From positions 62,001 through 126,000 of the forward strand of contig JABWCE010000002.1 of the NCBI GenBank assembly GCA_013359235.1: a stretch of 64,000 bases of DNA, in the 5' to 3' direction. Under the pieces are notes generated by a model that was not told the DNA's origin, searched no databases, and worked only from the letters and a program-made list of their open reading frames with translations. How positions within the stretch are numbered: the stretch's first letter is position 1; each line of letters begins with the position of its first letter. Shown one piece after another: positions 17,901 through 26,239 of the stretch. The stretch comes from Bacteroidota bacterium. Lineage in GTDB: Bacteria; Bacteroidota; Bacteroidia; NS11-12g; UBA9320. Position numbers and translations under genes: made by a program.

Positions 17901-18715
17901 GCTATGTGTTAAATGGCAAAAAAAATTATTGCGATCTCACAACAAATTTTTATCCTCTTAATGTATTGCCCGAAATGGATAATTCAGCAGTTGCCTTACT
18001 TGTAAAAAAAGGTGAAAAAGATGTTTTCAAATTGCCTAATGATTTGATAAACTCCGAAAAAACATTAGCAAAATACATCATAAATGCTGAATTTGAAGAA
18101 GACAAAAACCTTAAACTAAAAGTAAATGCTCAATACATTGGAAATGCCGGTGGTAACTTGAGAGAACAAATATTCAGAACACATAAAAACAAATATGACG
18201 ATTTTGTTTCAAACTACTTTGGGCAAGATATACTCGAAAACAGTATTTACAACAAAGTAAATTTTATAAACCTCGAAGATTTTTCGAACCCGCTCAAAGC
18301 AGAATTTGAAATTACTGCAAAAGGTTTTGCCGATAAGGTTTCGGGCTTGTACATCTTGCGAATGCCATACCTCGAAGCTATAAGAAAAAATCAAGCAATA
18401 ATTGATAAAAACCGAACAAACCGTATTGATCTTGAAAAGGTATTGAATATATATGCTTCAGAGCAAATAATAAATTTAAAAATTCCCACTGCATATAAAC
18501 TTGCCGAAATGCCCCAAAACATTAGTTACATTTCAAAATATTCTATGTACAACGTACAATTTAAACTTCAAAACGGCACTTTGCAAATAATTAAAAATCA
18601 AAAATTCTTTAAATCAATTATAGAATTAAATGAAGTAGAAGAATTTAAAGTTGAATATCAGAAATTACTTGATCTCGATAAATTCAAAATTGCTTTGATA
18701 AAAAACAATAAATAA
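14942..18715 (+). CDS. Large secreted protein with TPR, DUF3857-like and transglutaminase-like domains
   Basis: 1257 residues with a signal peptide (ends AESQAQS near residue 22). The first part has helical repeats of TPR type (about 25-120 and 560-650) with a beta-rich segment at 140-300 between them. A DUF3857-like part (about 680-900) precedes a transglutaminase-like core: GIGDCKDVATLMITMLRSQG with Cys942, SFDHVIVCYV with His983 and an Asp at about 1000 (YCDLTTNFYP), so the Cys-His-Asp triad is complete. Such proteins are common in the Bacteroidota envelope; they may act as peptidases or crosslinkers, but no substrate is known. Monocistronic by spacing. Confidence 0.87.
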   Translation: MNFIKKIITLILLLQLAESQAQSGYDKIKFNDFIGARNIFLQTLQNDSLNYEALTGMIIISEITQDYISFEKNINVLLRNYNDPYIFSLFNFLYNGDFKAIEKKNFPDWITVKYKISEVISWGDKNRDRQKQWEKYGEIIPKANWAMIGPFKNIYGSAFIEQHPIETEKFDLNKAYKNDYAIELKWATPKNTAASGRIIFTQHLPNMGYSNDGVYYANTFIKTENDKKVKIKIGRTSPLKIWINDKLVFQNNHSVPFTYDIEEIEADMKKGYNRILIKNATQRNQDETSGSLYFWDGNSYEHDMLAIRFCDENGKPLKNLISDYTAENYNKDVESTVKSNSLVDYFKRITENSAGNVWNEYCLLKSFLNENYIKQGEEYFYNKYALNKNMIFYGYLYAKMCQFNNKSEKVYEVLSKADEEKTPIFGILFDKLQEINIDIEPEKYYIALQKLSKISPSNLSVINNYINYYNKIGKQTEKDTFIYQTIRKYSKYKETLEPKLSNYNEKRDRYGITEQLKEQKKSIKALKTGSADNDFDNAITYYKDKKKKNKVFELYRDKIYFSPHITENYNDFAEYLKENEKYEEAKQMLSTSIEINPYQTKVYTLLGDIAKIEGKTDMAVLYYQKGANLGSEYSFFGYSNESKEKLEQIVGSPNYKKLFKTPAFDETLQNPGWYSLADNEDAIVLQYTKNCVYDTTNSITMYQTFMVKILKESGIEKYNEFDMSFLGDITSAKIISEDGTISNPERSGSYIVIKNLKPGDLIEVEGQAKTDAGTIFGKEFYHQHFIFFPSPVFYSEFEFVVPKFKKLVYKSHKIPGNPEIFVDSQQNQHYKWINKNLEKITEEVAMPDYWDLYRSISVSTIQNWEPVNDWYYQTTYQKNDLTYEVKLILDTLINNKMSDSIKIQKIYNFITSKIRYSYVAFLNSRFVPKWPGNTVSAGIGDCKDVATLMITMLRSQGIEAYYTLVKTNQYNHLETIPSMSFDHVIVCYVLNGKKNYCDLTTNFYPLNVLPEMDNSAVALLVKKGEKDVFKLPNDLINSEKTLAKYIINAEFEEDKNLKLKVNAQYIGNAGGNLREQIFRTHKNKYDDFVSNYFGQDILENSIYNKVNFINLEDFSNPLKAEFEITAKGFADKVSGLYILRMPYLEAIRKNQAIIDKNRTNRIDLEKVLNIYASEQIINLKIPTAYKLAEMPQNISYISKYSMYNVQFKLQNGTLQIIKNQKFFKSIIELNEVEEFKVEYQKLLDLDKFKIALIKNNK

Positions 18716-18781
18716 ACTGTTTTCAATAAAAGAATTTGTTGAATTTGAATTTAATAAATTAATATTTTTTGAATTTAGTTC

Positions 18782-18789
18782 TAATTTTG
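18782..18789 (+). promoter_or_regulatory. Bacteroidota -7 box (TAATTTTG), very close to the OstA-like start
   Basis: Exact TAnnTTTG match ending 5 nt before the TTG start at 18795. With the usual spacing the transcript would begin at or next to the start codon, so the mRNA may be leaderless. Confidence 0.5.
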
Positions 18790-18794
18790 CAGCA

Positions 18795-20267
18795 TTGAAA
18801 TTTTTCGGACTATTAGCTTTAATAATTCCATTTGTTTCGTTCTCACAGATAAACGAACCAATTAACATTAACAATTCCGATTTTCTTGATTTCAACAAAA
18901 ATTACGCAAATGCCCAACGATTGGTAGGCAACGTATCAATGTCACAGGGAAACCTTACTCTTACATGCGACAGTGCATGGTTTTGGAAAGATAAAAACAA
19001 AATGGAAGCTTTTGGCAGAACATTTCTATCGCAAGCCGGAGGTATTAAAGTGTGGAGCGATAAAATGATATACGACGGAAACCAAAAAACCGCAAGTGCT
19101 ATGTCAAACGTGAAAATGAGTGATGGAAAAATGTCTATGACTACCGATAATGTGTATTACGATGTAAATTCAAAAATAGTTTATTACAATAGCTGGGCAA
19201 ATATAAGCGATGGAAAAAATAATATGATAAGCCGTCGCGGAAGATATCATACACAAAGCAGAGAATATTTTTTTAAAGATAAAATAATTTTAACAAACCC
19301 CGAATATACAATGACCTGCGATACACTAAACTACAATGGAAATACAAAAACTGCATATTTTTTTGGACCTACATACATAAAAAGTACCGATAATCTTTTG
19401 TATTGCAACTTTGGATGGTATAATACCGAAAAAAATACATGCAGTTTTAGTAAAAAATCATATATATTGAGCAAAGAAAACAGAATTGATTCTGATAGTT
19501 TCAGATATAACCGCAATACCGGAATAGGCTATGCTAACGGAAATATAAAACTCAGCGATACTATTCAAAAAATTACAATAACCGGGCAAAACGGAATACA
19601 CAACAGATTTGAAAAAACAACGCTTATAAGCGGTAGTACCAAAGCTATAAAAATTAATAAAAACGATACTTTGATAATAAAAGCTATGTATTTCTACGAC
19701 AGTTTTGACACATTAACAAAAAAAAGAAACCTTGCAGCTTTTGGAAAAACGAGTGTTTTTAAATCAGATATGCAATCAATAGCCGATAGCTTAAATTATT
19801 CAATTTCAGATTCGATAATCAAACTTTTCAGAAACCCTGTGATATGGAATGACAGTAACCAATCAAGCGGCGATACTATTATTATTGAGCAAAAAAATAA
19901 TATGATAAACAATATGATTATAAAACAAAATTCAATGGTAATAATGCACGAAACTGAAAATAAATTTAACCAAATAAAAGGGAAAAAAATTACAGCACTT
20001 TTCAGCAACAACAAACTATACCAGATAAATGTAAAAGGCAGTGGACAATCATTATATTGGGTAAAAGATGACTCATCAAAATACAGCGGAGTAAATTTTA
20101 TAGAAAGTTCTGATATTCAAATAATGACAGACTCATCAAAGGTAAAAAAAGTAAAATTTGTTACATCGCCAAAAGGCACATTTTATCCCCCTTCAAAACT
20201 GCCCGCAGAAAAAGAAAAGCTCAAAGGTTTTAACTGGATGCCCGAAAAAAGACCCAAAAGAGAATAA
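18795..20267 (+). CDS. OstA/LptA-like lipopolysaccharide transport protein
   Basis: 490 residues with a signal peptide (MKFFGLLALIIPFVSFSQ). The mature part is a long run of short beta-strands of the OstA_2/LptA type, with repeated patterns such as NLTLTCDSAWFWKDKNKMEA, then GGIKVWSDKMIYDGNQKTA and KMSMTTDNVYYDV. In Bacteroidota these proteins are thought to bridge the periplasm for LPS. It is longer than E. coli LptA (about 185 residues), as is normal for this phylum. The start is TTG at 18795, the only in-frame start before the signal peptide. Its C-terminus is Lys/Pro rich (PEKRPKRE). Confidence 0.88.
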   Translation: MKFFGLLALIIPFVSFSQINEPININNSDFLDFNKNYANAQRLVGNVSMSQGNLTLTCDSAWFWKDKNKMEAFGRTFLSQAGGIKVWSDKMIYDGNQKTASAMSNVKMSDGKMSMTTDNVYYDVNSKIVYYNSWANISDGKNNMISRRGRYHTQSREYFFKDKIILTNPEYTMTCDTLNYNGNTKTAYFFGPTYIKSTDNLLYCNFGWYNTEKNTCSFSKKSYILSKENRIDSDSFRYNRNTGIGYANGNIKLSDTIQKITITGQNGIHNRFEKTTLISGSTKAIKINKNDTLIIKAMYFYDSFDTLTKKRNLAAFGKTSVFKSDMQSIADSLNYSISDSIIKLFRNPVIWNDSNQSSGDTIIIEQKNNMINNMIIKQNSMVIMHETENKFNQIKGKKITALFSNNKLYQINVKGSGQSLYWVKDDSSKYSGVNFIESSDIQIMTDSSKVKKVKFVTSPKGTFYPPSKLPAEKEKLKGFNWMPEKRPKRE

Positions 20268-20361
20268 ATCAAGCATGTATTTGTTTGAATAGGTTTAACA
20301 AATTTTAAAACAGGATTTCAAAAAAAAGAGAGATTTCAATTGTTTTATTATAAGAACTAAA

Positions 20362-20369
20362 TACATTTG
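20362..20369 (+). promoter_or_regulatory. Bacteroidota -7 box (TACATTTG)
   Basis: Exact TAnnTTTG match, 22 nt before the ATG of the beta-helix protein gene. Confidence 0.5.
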
Positions 20370-20391
20370 TAAACCCCAAATTGGATTAATT

Positions 20392-21846
20392 ATGTATTGT
20401 AAACTAATATCAGGATTATCATTAAAATACTGTAAACTTCTTTCAGGTCGAAACAGTATAAAACTCACAATTTTTTTATCAATATTTATAATAAGTTTTT
20501 CATCCTTTTCAAAGACATGGAAAGTAGGAATTACCAAAACATTTAAAATGCCAAGCACTGTAAGTACTTTGGTGGGTGATGGCGATACGGTTGAAATAGA
20601 TTCGGGGCTTTATATAAAAGATGTTGCAAAATGGACAGCAAATAATTTACTGATAAAAGGCATAAACGGCAGGGCAAGGCTCGATGCTCAATACACAAGC
20701 TATGGCTCAAAAGCAATTTGGGTAATTGGCGGAAAAAATACCAGAATAGAAAATATTGAATTTTATAATTGCAAAGTACCTGACCATAATGGGGCTGGCA
20801 TAAGGCTCGAAGGTTCAAATTTAAAATTGATAAACTGTTATTTTCATCATAACGAGATGGGGTTGTTAGCCGGAGATATAGCAAATTGTAAAATTGATAT
20901 TGAAAGATCCGAATTTGCTTATAATGGTTATGGCGATGGTTATAGCCATAATATTTATGTCAATCATATTGATACTTTTATTTTTAAATACAATTATTCG
21001 CATGATGCAGATGTAGGTCATGAGGTGAAAAGTCGTGCATTCAACAATTTTATAATGTATAATCGCATTTCATCAGAAAAAGGTAACGACAGTCGAAATA
21101 TTGATTTGCCAAATGGCGGTAAAGCTTTTCTTATAGGAAACATTATAGAACAGGGCAGCAATTCTCAAAATTCAAACATTATTGGTTATGGTTTTGAAGG
21201 CTTGACAAATCCTGTTAACCATAAAGTTTATGCAATAAATAACACGATTGTAAACAATAGGGCAAGTGGTAGTTTTTTTAGTTTTCAGAATGGTACAGAA
21301 TTTTTTAAAGCTTTCAACAATATAATTGCAGGAAATGGTACTTTTATTTTGGGTGATGTTCCATTAAGCCTTGATACTACTGCAAATTTGATAAATAAAA
21401 CTATTGCCGACTTTAAATTTGAAAATGCTAAAGATTTCAATTTTAGTTTGACAAATCAAAGTACAAACGTTATAAATAATGGTATAAATGCAGGTTTTGC
21501 AGAAAATTTTTCGCTTCAGGCAATAAATGTTTATGTGCATCCTATTTCTTTCAAAGCAAGATGCACGGATACAAAAATTGATATTGGAGCTTATGAATTT
21601 TGCTCAAATGCAGAAATACATTTACCAAAATTTGAAATTTCATTACAACCAAATCCAGCTTATGACAGGATTTTTATAAATGGTTGTAATAATGGAGAAT
21701 TTGAGATTTATAATAGTTGCGGAAAAATTATTTCAAAAGGAAAATTCGAGAAATTTATTGATACTCACAACTTAGCCAATGGATTATATTTTATAAGTAT
21801 TTCAAGTAACAATTCCATTGTTTTAAAAAAATTAATTAAGAATTAA
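20392..21846 (+). CDS. T9SS-secreted right-handed beta-helix protein
   Basis: 484 residues. A hydrophobic export signal lies at about residues 25-41 after a charged, unusually long N-region. The core (about 50-380) is a pectate-lyase-type parallel beta-helix, with pieces such as GAGIRLEGSNLKLINCYFHH, NEMGLLAGDIANCKIDIERS and AINNTIVNNRAS. The last 75 residues are a type A T9SS sorting domain (LQPNPAYDRIFINGC ... LANGLYFISISS ... KKLIKN), so the protein should be exported across the outer membrane and anchored or released. It may bind or cleave a polysaccharide; no catalytic residues can be assigned. Confidence 0.86.
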   Translation: MYCKLISGLSLKYCKLLSGRNSIKLTIFLSIFIISFSSFSKTWKVGITKTFKMPSTVSTLVGDGDTVEIDSGLYIKDVAKWTANNLLIKGINGRARLDAQYTSYGSKAIWVIGGKNTRIENIEFYNCKVPDHNGAGIRLEGSNLKLINCYFHHNEMGLLAGDIANCKIDIERSEFAYNGYGDGYSHNIYVNHIDTFIFKYNYSHDADVGHEVKSRAFNNFIMYNRISSEKGNDSRNIDLPNGGKAFLIGNIIEQGSNSQNSNIIGYGFEGLTNPVNHKVYAINNTIVNNRASGSFFSFQNGTEFFKAFNNIIAGNGTFILGDVPLSLDTTANLINKTIADFKFENAKDFNFSLTNQSTNVINNGINAGFAENFSLQAINVYVHPISFKARCTDTKIDIGAYEFCSNAEIHLPKFEISLQPNPAYDRIFINGCNNGEFEIYNSCGKIISKGKFEKFIDTHNLANGLYFISISSNNSIVLKKLIKN

Positions 21847-22165
21847 ACTTTTATAACAAAATTTCATGGCTTTTATAGTTTCCTTTAAAAAGAAATTAGA
21901 AATACAGTTTTTATAAGCGTGATATCTTCATTTGCCAAAATAATTATTCTAACTGTATATACACTCATAAGCCACCAAATAAAATTATTGAAATTAGAAC
22001 TATGTGATGTTTGAAAATATATCGCCCATACGGAGCTTCTTATATTTAATTTTTAATCATTCTATTAATATTTTGTTCCTTTGGGGCATAGATTGGGTCT
22101 TAAACCGAGCTCACGTTATATTATCGGCTTGAGCCTTTACCAGCCGAAATACTTACGGAAACAAA
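21847..22165. other. Intergenic region between convergent genes, with a GC-richer block
   Basis: 319 bp between the ends of two convergent genes. The left two thirds is AT-rich with no hairpin followed by a T-run that I trust as a terminator. The right part (about 22075-22155) is clearly richer in G and C than its surroundings and contains a short inverted repeat CGGCT/AGCCG (22124-22128 and 22141-22145). No credible gene is seen; a plus-strand frame of about 30 codons crosses it. It may be a decayed fragment or an RNA structure. Confidence 0.4.
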
Positions 22166-23401
22166 TCAATAATGCAGTTTAATTTTGGTTATGCTGCCAT
22201 TTTTATAAGGAGATGTAAAAATTTCAACTTTATTTATATGTGAACTGCAAAAAGGTTTCCAGAAAGGATCGGTCCTTAAAAGATCGATATTGGCGTAGAA
22301 ATAATAATCGGGTAGTTTTTCAAAAGTTTTGTTTCCACTTTGCAAAACATAAGATTTAGTATTTTCAGATAATTTTTGTTTGAAAAACTCACTCGAAATT
22401 TTTGTTTGAGTGTCGGGTTGGGTTTTGAATAGCTCAAGATACATTCCAGGATAAGTTTTGTATTTGTAATATATTTTTTGGGTTAGTTTAAATTCAATAT
22501 CCATATCGTAAGTAATTACTTGTTCGGTTGACGTAATTGTGTCTAAAACCTCGAAGTTTAATTGATTTACCGGCTTTGAAATCATTTTTAAAATTGGTTT
22601 TACAATTTCGTTTGGCAAAATATTTACAGATTTTATAAATAATGTATCCCATGGACAACTAAGCACTAACAAGCATTTATTGTTTATTGATGGTAAAAAA
22701 TTTTGGTTTTGCAGTTTTAAATTTTTCTGGTACAAATTAAACTCTGTTTTTTGCTCGTCGATAATAACAGAAATGTAAGTTTTTTCTTTTATTGGTATTA
22801 GTTTTAATAAACCTGAGTTATACAAATCGGGCTTTATAAAGCCCCAAACTGTACTATTTTTGTTTTCTTCAATTTGCAAATCTTTTATTGAGATTTTAGG
22901 TGATTTGTCGCTGAAAAATCCTTTTTTCAAATCTGGTAATTTATTGCTTAAAACCACAAGCGGCCAATCGTAGCTCAGATATAATTTGTTGTTTAATTTC
23001 ACGTATTCAAAGTTTTTGGTATGTTTAGCAATTAATTTTGAGTTTTTTAAGTATTTGTAAAATGTTTTCTTCGAAATGCCCGCCCATGCTAGATAGTAGC
23101 TGTTATAATTGCCAAAAAGTACAATTTCGCCGAGTGGATTTACTCCGGTTTGTTCAATTATTTTTTCAATTGTTTGAGTAAAATTACTTGTACTTCTTTT
23201 AACAAACGTATCTTTTTTAATTTTTTCAATAAGCCGTAATTCATTGGCAATTTTTCGGTTGTTCATTACTATGCAATAACTTACATCAGCCGGAACTTTT
23301 GAAATGATTGAAGGACGATTAAAGTAAAACTTATAAAAAATTAAACCTGCAATTATTGTAACTAATGATAAATAAATTATGTATTTAAGTTTTTTTTTCA
23401 A
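22166..23401 (-). CDS. Membrane-anchored hypothetical protein (DUF3352/DUF4836-like architecture)
   Basis: 411 residues. An N-terminal anchor (about 6-25) is followed by SIISKVPADVSYCIVMNNRKI, which matches the start of the mature part of the next protein upstream (SIPAKADFVISVNLASL). This opening, a proline-alanine-acid turn and then a strand, is typical of DUF3352/DUF4836-type periplasmic proteins. The rest is beta-rich with no catalytic motif that I recognise. It is the last gene of a three-gene minus-strand unit (26144 to 22166), 62 bp after its neighbour. Function unknown. Confidence 0.7.
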   Translation of the reverse strand: MKKKLKYIIYLSLVTIIAGLIFYKFYFNRPSIISKVPADVSYCIVMNNRKIANELRLIEKIKKDTFVKRSTSNFTQTIEKIIEQTGVNPLGEIVLFGNYNSYYLAWAGISKKTFYKYLKNSKLIAKHTKNFEYVKLNNKLYLSYDWPLVVLSNKLPDLKKGFFSDKSPKISIKDLQIEENKNSTVWGFIKPDLYNSGLLKLIPIKEKTYISVIIDEQKTEFNLYQKNLKLQNQNFLPSINNKCLLVLSCPWDTLFIKSVNILPNEIVKPILKMISKPVNQLNFEVLDTITSTEQVITYDMDIEFKLTQKIYYKYKTYPGMYLELFKTQPDTQTKISSEFFKQKLSENTKSYVLQSGNKTFEKLPDYYFYANIDLLRTDPFWKPFCSSHINKVEIFTSPYKNGSITKIKLHY

Positions 23402-23463
23402 AGTTTTATAATTGCTATATGCAATTGGTATAACAATTATACGATAATATTATAAAAAACTAA

Positions 23464-25470
23464 TTATTTAATCTTGTTCAAATCTTCAAAAAGATTGAGT
23501 ATTTCAAGCAAACTGCTGTTTTCTCGGTTTTTCAATTCAAATGAAATTATAGTTTCACTCATATTCCCGCTTATGGGTTTTGAATAAAAATTTATATTAT
23601 TTATCTTATTTCCCAATTTATTTAAAATTGCCGAGTTGCCAAAATCATTATTATTATTGTTGTCTGTCATTAGCTTAAACATTGAAGTAGCATCCCAAAA
23701 GCCAAAAGATTGATTAGGTAAAAGCGTATCGTATTTATTACCTACGGTTCGGCTGCTCGATAAATTTCCATGTATTTGCTCTGTTGCAAGTTTGCTGTCG
23801 TTGGTTATAAAAAACAAATCATCTTTTTTTGCTATGTAGAAGTTTGTATCTATTTCGTTTTTGCCGGTTTTCAAAGTCCACACTTGGGGTTTTATTTGTT
23901 TTACAGCATCAAGTCTTACCAAAAGCGATAGAATTTTATCAATATTTACTTGGTTTTCTATCGATAAAATGCACAAATATTCAGGAATATACTTAGTCTT
24001 GGTTTTTTCTATTGTACGGCTTTCAAATGTAATTGAATCATACTCCCACGAATTGTATGTATGCAAGTATGATTTCATACCTGTAAAAGCCAAAATGCCA
24101 TCGCCCCTGAAAGTATGAAAAAAAACATCGCGGTTTATCAGCAAATCGGTGAGTTCAAGCCCTATTGCAAATCTTTTGTTGGGATTGCTATTGCTTTCTA
24201 TCGCCCTTCTGAAAACTTCAACATAAAAATCAGCCCAAGCTTCGGTATTTACACTCATGCCGGCAAACCCAATTAAATTGTCGGATTTAATGTATTTGAA
24301 AAAGTCAGGATTTATTTTACCTGCTGACATTTTTATCATAAAAGGTTTAAATTTATCATTAAACTGAAAATTAAATTTCATATCAACCTTTCCCTTTTCA
24401 AAATCACCTACTCCGTAAAACATATTATTTTCAAAAAGTTCTGCTAATTTATTTGGTTTACTTTCTTTAGTTTTTTTGATTGTGTCGTTGTAATTGTAAT
24501 ACCTCTTTTTTTCCATAGCAGAAATTATTTTTTCTGAATAATTGCTTATGGGTATCCATATTATAAAATCATTTGACAGTTTGTAAATATTGTTAAATTT
24601 ACTGTCAGAAGCCATTGTTTCATTATTTTTAAGTTTAAAAAGTTCAGTTTGGTGTTTAAGCATTTTTTTATCATGAGTTTGCCAAAACTTTTGTTCTTTT
24701 TCAAGCTTCAATTTTGTCCAGTTGCGTTCAAATTGCTTCATAAGCGAATCGTTTTCATAATCTGTATAATAATAATCATTTGAATTGATGTTTTCTGTTA
24801 CCACAATTTCAGTTGCCGAACTATCAATATACTCATTGTCATTAAATACGGTAATTGTATCAGGTTTGTTTTCTTCTTTTACCGGCTCTTCAATAATATT
24901 TTTTGCATTGCGAATACTATCAATTTTTGCAATTACTTTGGTTTTTTCCTGGCTGTATAATTCTTCGTCGTACACGTAGTAATAAGGTCTGTTCCACATT
25001 GAAACTGCAGCCAAGTTTTTTGAAACCGAAATATTTATGCAATTGTTGTAACTTAAAACTTCGCATTTCCCATTTTTTTCAAATTTTAAAGATTTGTTTT
25101 TTTCTTGTAAAATTTCTAAAACTCTGTTTTTAAAAGCTTTGTTGTTAGTTATTGCAATCAGGTAAGTGAAACATAACACTGAATCGTGATTTTCACTAAA
25201 CATTAAAATTTTTCCTTTGGTATTTACAGCTCCTTTTTCGGGAAATCTGAAAAATTCTTTAATAAATTTACTTGAACTTACAGGAATTCCTTTCATATTG
25301 TTTTGCATAAAAGAAAAATTACCCAAATCGGTAAAATTTATTTTTTGCGACAGCGAAGCCAAATTTACCGAAATTACAAAATCTGCTTTTGCAGGTATTG
25401 ATTTTTCGGGGCTTTGCGCAAATACATGTTGAGCAAGTAATATTGAAATAAATAATATTGAAAATTTCAT
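23464..25470 (-). CDS. Secreted DUF4836-like hypothetical protein
   Basis: 668 residues with a signal peptide (MKFSILFISILLAQHVFAQS). The mature N-terminus (SIPAKADFVISVNLASLSQKI) and the later stretch FKYIKSDNLIGFAGMSVNTE resemble DUF4836-type Bacteroidota proteins, which have two similar halves. A charged segment at about 235-290 is probably a coil linking the halves (ERNWTKLKLEKEQKFWQ). Its start overlaps the stop of the preceding lipoprotein gene by 4 bp (ATGA type), which shows coupling. Role unknown, probably in the envelope. Confidence 0.75.
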   Translation of the reverse strand: MKFSILFISILLAQHVFAQSPEKSIPAKADFVISVNLASLSQKINFTDLGNFSFMQNNMKGIPVSSSKFIKEFFRFPEKGAVNTKGKILMFSENHDSVLCFTYLIAITNNKAFKNRVLEILQEKNKSLKFEKNGKCEVLSYNNCINISVSKNLAAVSMWNRPYYYVYDEELYSQEKTKVIAKIDSIRNAKNIIEEPVKEENKPDTITVFNDNEYIDSSATEIVVTENINSNDYYYTDYENDSLMKQFERNWTKLKLEKEQKFWQTHDKKMLKHQTELFKLKNNETMASDSKFNNIYKLSNDFIIWIPISNYSEKIISAMEKKRYYNYNDTIKKTKESKPNKLAELFENNMFYGVGDFEKGKVDMKFNFQFNDKFKPFMIKMSAGKINPDFFKYIKSDNLIGFAGMSVNTEAWADFYVEVFRRAIESNSNPNKRFAIGLELTDLLINRDVFFHTFRGDGILAFTGMKSYLHTYNSWEYDSITFESRTIEKTKTKYIPEYLCILSIENQVNIDKILSLLVRLDAVKQIKPQVWTLKTGKNEIDTNFYIAKKDDLFFITNDSKLATEQIHGNLSSSRTVGNKYDTLLPNQSFGFWDATSMFKLMTDNNNNNDFGNSAILNKLGNKINNINFYSKPISGNMSETIISFELKNRENSSLLEILNLFEDLNKIK

Positions 25471-26144
25471 TTAACTAATTTTATAAAATTTATGAGTGAT
25501 TCTTTACCATTAATAATATTTAATATTTTGCAATTGAGCATAAGGGCTTTTTTGCTTGACGATAGTTTTGCTTTTTTGTTTGTGTGAGATTCTATAGCTG
25601 TTTCAAACCTGTAAATAGTTGTATAATTTGCATTTGAAAGTATTTTTTTTAATACGCCTTTATTTGCATTTTTTACATCTTGTTTACTTAAACTGAGCAT
25701 ATTTCTCTGCATACTAACTCCCGCAAATCTAAATAAGTCTTTTACATTAAAGCTGTTTTTGTTGCTCACAGCATTTATTGCATTATTTATGGCAGTTTCT
25801 ATGATTGTACAATTTTCAAAATCAAAAACTATTTCAAATATCCATTTAGTGTAATCTTTGTTTACTTTTACATTGCTAATACCTTGTGTATTTTTAACTG
25901 ATTGTTCAACTTTGTTTATATTTTCGTTTAACTCTTTAATTTTTGGAATTTTAAACCCCGAACTGCTGTCGAGTTTTATCAGTGAATTTATTTCTGCTTT
26001 ACTCTGGCTAAGGTTTACAATGTATTTAAAAGTTCCCGAACCATTTTTCTTAAAGCTTACATCTTCAATAATTTCGAAGCATGACGAGCAAAAGACAATT
26101 ATAAAAATGTAAAAAAATATTGAGTCATTTTGCCTAAAATTCAT
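25467..26144 (-). CDS. Hypothetical lipoprotein
   Basis: 225 residues. The leader FFYIFIIVFCSSC puts a lipidated Cys at about residue 22, and the mature part starts FEIIEDVSFKKNGSGTFKYIVNLS. This beginning (a strand, a polar turn, then FxYxVxxS) is common in Bacteroidota lipoproteins that look like a relaxed lipocalin-type barrel, but I cannot name a family. It is the first gene of the unit with the DUF4836-like protein. Function unknown. Confidence 0.75.
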   Translation of the reverse strand: MNFRQNDSIFFYIFIIVFCSSCFEIIEDVSFKKNGSGTFKYIVNLSQSKAEINSLIKLDSSSGFKIPKIKELNENINKVEQSVKNTQGISNVKVNKDYTKWIFEIVFDFENCTIIETAINNAINAVSNKNSFNVKDLFRFAGVSMQRNMLSLSKQDVKNANKGVLKKILSNANYTTIYRFETAIESHTNKKAKLSSSKKALMLNCKILNIINGKESLINFIKLVK

Positions 26145-26239
26145 GTTTCGAAATTAATGAATTTAATAAACCAAATACCCCGAAAAATTTGCTATTTTCA
26201 ATTTAAGTAAATAGTCGTTTTTAAACAAAAAAAAATTTT

